Source: Branchiostoma belcheri (taxonomy: Eukaryota; Chordata; Leptocardii; Amphioxiformes; Branchiostomatidae). Taken from it: 64,000 nt of DNA. The stretch covers positions 4,972,241 to 5,036,240 of the forward strand of contig NW_017804464.1 of assembly GCF_001625305.1 (NCBI RefSeq), written 5' to 3'. The notes beneath the pieces were generated by a model. The model saw only the letters and a program-made list of their open reading frames with translations. It had not been told where the DNA came from and made no database searches. The position numbers were made by a program, and so were the translations under genes. Positions 57,601-64,000 of the stretch are shown here, piece by piece. How positions within the stretch are numbered: position 1 is the first letter of the stretch; every line of letters begins with the position of its first letter.

Positions 57601-60600
57601 TCTAGAGTACACAAAGCGATCATCTTCTATCCATTTAGAACATACTGTAAGCAGCACAAGAAACATGTCTGAATACATGATACTTTTAAGTAGCCTGGAT
57701 ATACTATTAAGTTACCGCAAGCTCAGTGTCCTTTTTCACTTGCACCACTTGGTAACTACAGAGCGTAACACATACTCTATTCAATATCTCATGGGGGATT
57801 TCAAAAACCATCTCCCGGCGAAACAGATCTCTGACATTGCTAGTAACAGATTGAAATAAAGGGAACTTGCAGTCGCCTGCACTACAGTCGACCGATGATG
57901 ATTATGATGATGAAAGCACACAGGCCACTCACCGTAACATGTTCTGCCATTTGAAGCGAGTGCGAAAAGAGGGTCACACCGGCACTCGTAGTAGCCCACT
58001 CGGTCGTCGCAGATTTGCTCACACATATTTCCAGTGGAACACTCATCCAGCTCTGTGGTATGAAACAGAAGAAAGAGATTTCAGACAATAGGGATTCCGA
58101 AGTGTTTTGGGGTTTTGTGAATATATATTGGAGCTGCACTGTGGTATACAATGTAATGTCAAGTGGAAATGCCCAGTGAGTTGCATCATAAAAAGAATTA
58201 CTACTCATACCATTGTATGGCGTTACTTACTCCAGTATTACACAATGATTTGCATTTCACACCATGATTTTCCAGTACAACAGTATAGCAGAATAACAAC
58301 CCTGTCAATCGAATGAAACGCAATCTCCGCCCAATGTCACGGATATCATAAAGACTTTGAGACATACCTAAACATGTCTTTCCATCCGAGTGTAGATAGT
58401 AGGCGGTTCCGCATCGGCACTCGTAGCCCCCATCCATGTTGATACACTCTCGCTCGCAGCCACCGTTGTTGTCAAGACATTCATCTATGTCTAGGATATG
58501 AAATCAACAATGCGGTTATAGCTTATTCCATAGGCTAAGTAGGAATCGTCTCAAAACAAGACAGGCATTCAGTAAATGTACATTGGTCAGAGCACGAAAT
58601 CGAATGTTGAGGCGACATCGGTGTGACAGGATGAATAAAAGTTCTAAACAGGAACTATGCGGCTCCAGATGTCAGTGCTGACAGAGGTACTACTGTATTA
58701 CTAGATGTCGGTTAGCTTGGGCAATGAATTCAAATCCACTCTAATATAAGGGGGCCTGCATGCCCTTTTTCGTAAGGCGTAATCAGGCTGTTTACGTCTC
58801 CGTAATCCGTAGGCAACCTCCCCAAAAATCAAGTTACGTAATTCGTAATAGTACATAAGCGGCAAAGCGTAAAGTCGTAATCAGCTCTGAAACATAATTC
58901 GTAATCGTCGGTGAAAATTTTGCGTAATTCGTACTCACTACCCACCTCCACCCCCATACAGGCCGTCCTCATATAATAAACTTCAAAAACTCACCTGCAC
59001 ATGTTTTTCCATCATTCTGTAGCTGGTATCCAGCCAGACAACCGCAGGTGTACCCGCCGTCCGTGTTGGTACAGTAGCCGTGGCGGTCATCGCAGTCGTT
59101 CTGGGAGGGCTGGCGGCACTCGTTGATGTCCCAGCACACGTGCGAGCCGCCCTCCTTGTGGAAGCCGGGGGGACACATGCAGGTGTAGGAACCCGCCGTG
59201 TTCACGCACTCGGAATTCACACACTGGTGAGCATTGATGTCATTTGCGTCCAACAAGCATTCGTTCAAATCTGCAAAATAGGAGTACCATGAAAGTTCAT
59301 CTGTGTTGGTTAGTTATACACGTTTAAAGTTAAAAGTTTTGTTCCTACACAAAGACTTGTTCTCGCCTAGAGCTTTCGAGCCATCACTTCGGTTTTTCTA
59401 CTCTCCAAGCAGAGGTTGTGGGGAATTATCGTTACCTTTTTATATATGGCCATATATAAAAAGGCACGGAGCTTCTCTGGCTAATGGATACTGCCTGGCC
59501 AATTTGATACTGTCTTTTTGCCACCGAGAGGGATCTGCTTGGAGATTAGGTTTTTCCTCAACAGTCACTGTAAATGTGATCATTAGCTTTCCGAAGTCTT
59601 CCATATCGAATCTTATTTCTGATGTTGCCAATGCTGAGTGCTTTGATCTCTCGTCCTTCTGCTTCTCATTCACAACCGGTTGTGAACCTACTCTGTCCGT
59701 AGATTCAGACACTCCAACCCAGCTCACGCTACGCAAACAATATTTGACTTTATAAAAGTTTATATTCGAAAAAAAAAACCAACAACAATGGTTCAGTCTA
59801 CGAACTAACCTGCACATTGCTCTCCGTTCCCGGTCAGCCCCTCCACACATGGGCCGCACGTGTAGCCGCTTTCACCGGCCGCTAGAGGAGCCGGCTGGTC
59901 CGTACATGTCACACCTACAGGCACGAGTACAAACATTAGTGTCAATCGATTCGTTAACAAACAGAAAATTACAGAGGTAATTAGGGTTTTGTTAGTGATC
60001 TTTATGTTCACAGATGCCAGGGAAATGTTTCTGATTTTTGTGAATGTACTGGAACTGTAGAGGGAAGTGCATGATGTAGTTTAATAGGGTATTGCACCAA
60101 CGTAGGGCGTACTAGGTACAGTACAGTACAGCGCGTGCAACCTTTAGGCCTGGCCTTCCTATCAGTCATTCGTCTCAGTCTCCCACCCAAGCTACATGTA
60201 TGAACAGAGACTCAAAGCTACTACATAATCTATCAATGTGAAAGTCGCCTGTATATAGCTATACAGTCATGTAAGCCTTATTGCGAAATTATTGACTTCT
60301 GACAAACTTTGTTTTACTTTCATGTTACTTAAAGACACCCTATAATATGATTTCCTGCTTTTTCTATGTCAAACTGAATTATTGAATTGTGCGAATTCAT
60401 TACCTTGAAAACAGGGGTTGCCATCGCAGCCGTTGATATCCACCTCACAGAAAGGCCCTCCCCAGCCGTTAGGGCACACGCACGCGGCGGGAGAGAAGCC
60501 TTCGTCCCGGTCTCCAACGTTGTCGTAATCGCACGTTCCTCCATTCACGCAGCCGCAAACCTGTGGTATCAAAAAGATTATTATAATATCAAGCCGAGAC

Positions 60601-63304
60601 GGGGGGCATTACAGACTTTCTAGCACATTTTACCTGTTTTGATTGATTGCTCAAGTTCCGTTCCGTGACGTAGCTGTAGGGCCATTCTACCCAAGGAGGG
60701 TTTGAAACAACAGTTACTGAACATTTCGTTAATCCATTTCTTCACAGTGGTAGCTCAAGAGATAAACTAAATGTGAACAATTAGATATCACTAAATAATT
60801 TTCTCTTACCGTTATTTCTGGAACAAAGACTGCAGTTGCGTTCAGACCATCAGTGGCCATCCAGCTGATAGTTGCTTTGTCCGTGCTTGTCGGTGTCCAG
60901 ACAAACGTTGCTTGCAGGCCGCTTGTCTGCGTTAGGGTTCCCACACCGTCCAGTGTTATTGTAACACTTGCTGACTCATCAGTGGCTTGTAATGTTGTGC
61001 TGAATGTCTCCCCAACACGGAGACGAATGTTACTCGGTCCCGTCAATGTAGGAGGGTTATTAGCTGCAATGACATAAAATATTGCTCTAATGATTCAAAT
61101 AAAAGTTCATATCAGATGGTAAATGGCATTGCTTGTAAGCATCATAATTTCTGTGTACGTAATACTATATACCTTTTCATAATAACATTATTATCAACAA
61201 AAATATTGCTCTTATTTCAAGATTTGTTACTTGTGCCTCAACACGAAACAGCTCCATTTTAACGAGAAAAGTTTCAAATAAAATGTTTTATGACAAAGAG
61301 GAAGCAAAAACGATGACAAGGATTACCGATCAAAGTGTTCGTTGTTTGAAAAGTGGTCAAGTCCTGTTCCGTGGCGACTCCAATGGCGATGACGCCCGTA
61401 ACGGCAATGTCGTGCAGACAGGCAGTTTTATTTTCACCCCCGCACGCTGTAATGGCCTGGTCCTTCAGGGCCGTGTCGCCGTCAAAGAGGGAGTCCAGGT
61501 CTGTGGTGAAGAACTTTGGTACGAAACTGTCGTCCCCGTAAGTAGTAGCGGATGAGCCGGAAGGATAACGTGTGAAAAGCGTCAAGGAGTAGACGTCAAT
61601 GCCTTCAGCAGAACTGACGTTCCTTAGTGACCCTAAAGTAAGGAAAAATGGATATATTTTCTACATAACACAAGAATATTCAATCGGATATTTCAGACTT
61701 CCAAGAAGTATGTAATCCTAGGCCTCCTGAATTCCCCCATCCCGGCCAGATTCCAAGACCTTTGACCTCTTGTCATCTTGCCTGTCAATCTTCCCCCACC
61801 CATGTGCTATCAACATTCTCTGGGCACACGGATATGCAAACACATGCCTCAGCCACTCATAACAATGCCTTCGTAACCAGAAGTAAAGAAGTGAATTATA
61901 GCGTTATATTTTCTAATTCAATTTGAAATCTATCAATTTTGTGTACTTTGAATTGTAGTCAGTTTCTTGTATCAGTCAACATCCAAGTTGTTCAACAGCA
62001 AAAAGTCTATCTAAATAGCAAGTATAACTAGTGATTGAGAAGTATTTTGTCAGACAGACTTACAAGCCTGGCCGAAGGGAAACACTTCTGACTCTGGGGG
62101 AGTGTTTGGATTTGACACAGAGGTCAGTGACCCGTCTGGTGCGGTGAAGTCGTCGGATGGGTCTCCATTTGCATTTCCCAGAATCCCTTGCAGCCTTCCG
62201 GCCATGTCTCCCGGCATGCCCAGCTCGTAGCTGAGGAAGTCTTGCGATTTGACGGAAACTGAGATTCCGGATGGAAACGTTACGAGAACACCTGTCAGGT
62301 TTCCGGACTCATCTGAAAAATTAAAAAAAAACATCAATAGCAAGTTTATGACATTTATGACAAATAAGGAATGAAATTCATTACCATCAAGTCGTTCGGT
62401 GTATTATAGCCAGCGGCCTCTGTGCCGCGTGCCTGTGAAACTTGTATGATAGTGCCAAGAGGCGATTATACCGGCCATATAGATACAGATACAGGCTGCC
62501 ACCAAGTACAGAAGGGGAATCGTCACTTGCCAATGTGTAGAGCTGCATGTTCAAAGACTTGGGGGTAACAGATCTTGCACTATGACTTCATGCGTAATAA
62601 CCTGGCCAAAATATCCAATCGGCAATGATATCTGAGAAAGGGGAAAAGATCCTCACCAGTCTTTGGAAAAATGCGTCCATCGGGGAAAGTTGTACCGGCA
62701 AAGACGTCCTCTGATGATATCTCCTGTCCATTAATGACAACATAGAATCCGAGAGTGGTGTTGGTTGAGTGGATCTCTACGGTATCAGAAGGTTGCTTGA
62801 TTGCGATTCCACTACAGACAGAAAGAGGTTTCTTCTGTAATTTTTGGTCCGGAATCAACAAATAATACAAACAAGAAGTTGGAGGTTTCATACTTCCATA
62901 CATACAGCATGCCAGGTAACAGCCATGGCAATCAGTTGAAAGACAATCTCCACCTAATCACTACCAATCCTCGCTGCTAAGAAGATACAGACTCCCCCTT
63001 AAACAAGCACCACCCAAAACAATACTTCTGTCCCGGAAGTAGTGAGCAGCACCTATTCTACAACTATTAGAAATACCGTACATGTCATTGAGTAGGCCTA
63101 TACACAGTATAACACTTGTATCTCACCTGTAGACGGTTGCCCTGACGTGAACCCCATTGATGACTGGTCGCCTGGTCCGTGCCTGCAGTTCCAGGCGGTA
63201 GGGGGCGCTGCTGGTGTTCCGCAGCAGAATGTACTCGCCGTGGCCGTTGAAGGGGAACTCGGCCCCATCAAGGGTCGTTATGTGGGGATCCCCGAGTCCA
63301 GAAG
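50253..63304 (-). CDS. Membrane mucin-like protein: VWD, EGF repeats, SEA-like, TM, cytoplasmic tail (3' 23 exons)
   Basis: Minus-strand exons, 5' to 3': 63127-63304, 62657-62811, 62064-62312, 61327-61632, 60810-61063, 60404-60560, 59810-59914, 58995-59270, 58368-58490, 57933-58052, 57399-57530, 56709-56969, 56219/56209-56334 (donor at 56208), 55796-55930, 55199-55321, 54656-54772, 53759-53871, 53203-53467, 52799-52868, 52525-52574, 51967-52072, 51465-51684, 50253-51056. All have AG/GT borders and matching phases, giving about 1,480 residues. EGF exons are phase 1-1, as expected for shuffled modules. The first exon here begins mid-codon, so the N-terminal part lies right of the window; in related proteins (MUC4, SUSD2, SNED-like) NIDO and AMOP domains precede the VWD, which I infer but cannot see. 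Probable cell-surface adhesion or mucin-type protein. Confidence 0.9.
51967..52868 (-). CDS. Juxtamembrane EGF (2 exons) and transmembrane exon
   Basis: 52799-52868 encodes [16 protein letters not shown] and 52525-52574 completes the EGF with [11 protein letters not shown]; the module is split inside a Cys pair. 51967-52072 encodes [20 protein letters not shown] and VIMRTRT, one hydrophobic helix followed by basic residues: a type I stop-transfer. Confidence 0.88.
53203..53871 (-). CDS. SEA-like module exons of the mucin-like gene
   Basis: Two exons (113 and 265 nt). The second uses acceptor CACAG at 53468 to stay in phase 0, giving [20 protein letters not shown] and [13 protein letters not shown]. 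The RNGSVV strand resembles the GS(I/V)VV autoproteolysis strand of SEA domains; a cleavage-type GSVVV is not exact (GSVVAD). Placed between EGFs just outside the membrane, as in transmembrane mucins. Confidence 0.65.
54100..54640. repeat. (ACTAC)n pentanucleotide array with higher-order structure
   Basis: ACTAC units interrupted by AAACTGCATT, TAGTCTACACTAAAATGC and AAACTGTATT at recurring spacing. The block TTAGTCTACACTAAAATGCA recurs at about 54169, 54290, 54436 and 54555. It lies 15 bp 3' of the donor of exon 54656-54772. Confidence 0.9.
54656..60560 (-). CDS. EGF-module array of the mucin-like gene (11 exons)
   Basis: Exons from 60404-60560 (GTCDYDN..., [13 protein letters not shown]) to 54656-54772 ([10 protein letters not shown]..., CKRGWTGDG). 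Most modules begin D(I/L/K)(N/D)EC, for example DIDEC at 58490, DINEC in 59270-58995 and 56334, DKDEC at 55321, and carry the N/D...Y/F C x C G pattern of calcium-binding EGF. Two exons (59270-58995 and 56969-56709) hold two modules each. The exon at 59810-59914 is a TSP-like EGF ([17 protein letters not shown]). The module at 57399-57530 lacks the calcium-binding DxDE start. Confidence 0.88.
57121..57362 (+). repeat. tRNA-derived SINE, best A and B boxes
   Basis: TAGGGCGTAGTGGTAGCG (A-box region) and GGTTCGAATCC (perfect B box) 35 bp apart, then ACCGATCTTGTGCCCTTGGA, ending near GTTAAAGAACCCACCAAACT. In an intron of the mucin-like gene, opposite strand. The best preserved of three copies. 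Confidence 0.8.
58755..58965. repeat. Diverged copy of the CTACGTAGAGCG family
   Basis: GGCCTGCATGCCC, repeated CGTAATTCGTAATC words, then CCCCATACAGGCC. Third member with 1302-1565 and 21597-21860. Confidence 0.5.
60810..61063 (-). CDS. Ig/cadherin-like module exon of the mucin-like gene
   Basis: One exon, phases 1 to 0, about 84 residues: starts [20 protein letters not shown], with [20 protein letters not shown]. The alternating pattern, P-rich start and WTP..A.D are typical of He_PIG/cadherin-like beta sandwiches found after VWD in such proteins. No Cys. Exact fold not certain. Confidence 0.7.
61327..63304 (-). CDS. VWD domain exons of the mucin-like gene (4 exons)
   Basis: The first exon opens [20 protein letters not shown] and GEYILL, the canonical start of a von Willebrand factor D domain. 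The second and third continue with [27 protein letters not shown] and the Ca-site-like [14 protein letters not shown]. The fourth has [20 protein letters not shown] and SFVP, the segment that follows VWD in MUC4/SUSD2-type proteins, with paired Cys ([13 protein letters not shown]). Length and order are normal; no frame breaks. Confidence 0.9.
62397..62500. repeat. LINE 3' UTR fragment
   Basis: GTGTATTATAGCCAGC, CGCGTGCCTGTGAA and GCGATTATACCGGCCATATA match the inverse of the 3' end at 35290-35470 and follow 12031-12330. CACCAAGTACAGAAGGGG beside it is a scrambled piece of the ORF2 tail. In an intron of the mucin-like gene. Confidence 0.55.
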
Positions 63305-63756
63305 CTGTTTTGTAAGGAGGAAATTAATGTTAGATATGTTATCTGATGTAAGTGTCAAGAACGGGTACAGTAGACAATGAATTTACCTGCATTTTTTAAT
63401 TCACCTGAACTGCAGTGATGGTAACCGTAGTCTCTTAAGTTTAGCTTGAGCAAATCGCTGGGTAGTTCCTATGTACACTTTTCGTCTATGAACTTGTTTG
63501 ATGAAGAAAGGCTTTCCCCCGTACATCCAGTTTTTATCCTATCACCATTTCAGAGGGTAGTTTTTAGAACTTGATATGCTGAAGACTTTATTACCCACGT
63601 GACTACTAGGCAAGGATTGTCTACAATTTTTGCTTCTTTATGCGTCTATGATGACTGGTTATTGTAAACGTTGATCCAAAACAAGTGACAAATACACTTT
63701 CAAAAATACACCCGGTCTCCGTATCACGTGATAGTCCAACAGTCATGGTTAGTAGG

Positions 63757-63957
63757 AAGGTGTTCAGCACCAAGGACAGGTTTGCCTGTGTATGGGAGGT
63801 GTTCAGCACCAAGGACAGGTTTGCCTGTGTGTGGGAGGTGTTCAGCACCAAGGACAGGTTTGCCTGTGTGTGGGAGGTGTTCAGCACCAAGGACAGGTTT
63901 GCCTGTGTGTGGGAGGTGTTCAGCACCAAGGACAGGTTTGCCTGTGTGTGGGGAAGG
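63757..63957. repeat. 39-bp minisatellite, 5 units
   Basis: GGAGGTGTTCAGCACCAAGG plus ACAGGTTTGCCTGTGTGTG, five copies with 1-2 changes. Because 39 is a multiple of three, both strands stay open, but there is no splice context. In the intron upstream of the first visible exon of the mucin-like gene. Confidence 0.9.
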
Positions 63958-64000
63958 TGTTCATTTAAAATACAAAAACTATGGCTAGATGACTCCATTC

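Noticed and set aside
63757-63957. CRISPR-like repeat
   Set aside because: Units are directly tandem with no unique spacers, and the DNA is animal; it is a minisatellite.

Overview
This window is animal nuclear DNA: genes split into many short exons with GT/AG borders, very high density of short non-autonomous DNA transposons, tRNA-derived SINEs, and extracellular-domain genes. Gene content, intron density and repeat style fit a cephalochordate (amphioxus, Branchiostoma-like). The organism is inferred; no marker gene fixes it. There is one 182-base assembly gap (2425-2606) and a single N at 31282.

Layout. (1) 0-10 kb: no complete gene. It holds repeats, an 85-bp perfect hairpin and, at 9579-9629 on the minus strand, a 17-codon first exon of a calponin/transgelin-family gene with a CCAAT/CRE promoter cluster behind it. 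The rest of that gene must lie beyond the left edge. (2) 11.1-29.9 kb, plus strand: a complete 13-exon gene model of 494 codons, all phases compatible, for a secreted-then-multi-pass membrane protein with a signal peptide, a short Cys-rich ectodomain and about 8 membrane segments. A second calponin-type first exon (18045-18095) with its own CCAAT/CRE cluster lies antisense in its first intron. (3) 30021-30146, minus: a single exon encoding the C-terminal 41 residues of a cAMP-dependent protein kinase catalytic subunit. I can find no companion exons nearby. (4) 34.15-49.43 kb: a large inverted duplication. Outer arms carry facing copies of a promoter plus 17- or 19-codon first exon. An inner palindrome is centred near 41.6 kb. 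Both halves have since been filled by different SINE, LINE, hAT-like and Harbinger-like insertions. (5) 50.25-63.3 kb, minus: the 3' 23 exons (about 1,480 residues) of a membrane mucin-like gene: VWD, Ig/cadherin-like module, a run of EGF modules, SEA-like module, two-exon EGF, transmembrane segment and a Ser/Thr-rich cytoplasmic tail with internal repeats. Its 5' part is off the right edge.

The genes do not form an operon-like unit; they are independent neighbours. The most striking features are structural: a mobile element inserted exactly at a 3' splice site so that its target duplication copies the acceptor AG; hAT-like elements with perfect 8-bp target duplications, one verified by an empty site in the paralogous arm; and the twin calponin promoters.
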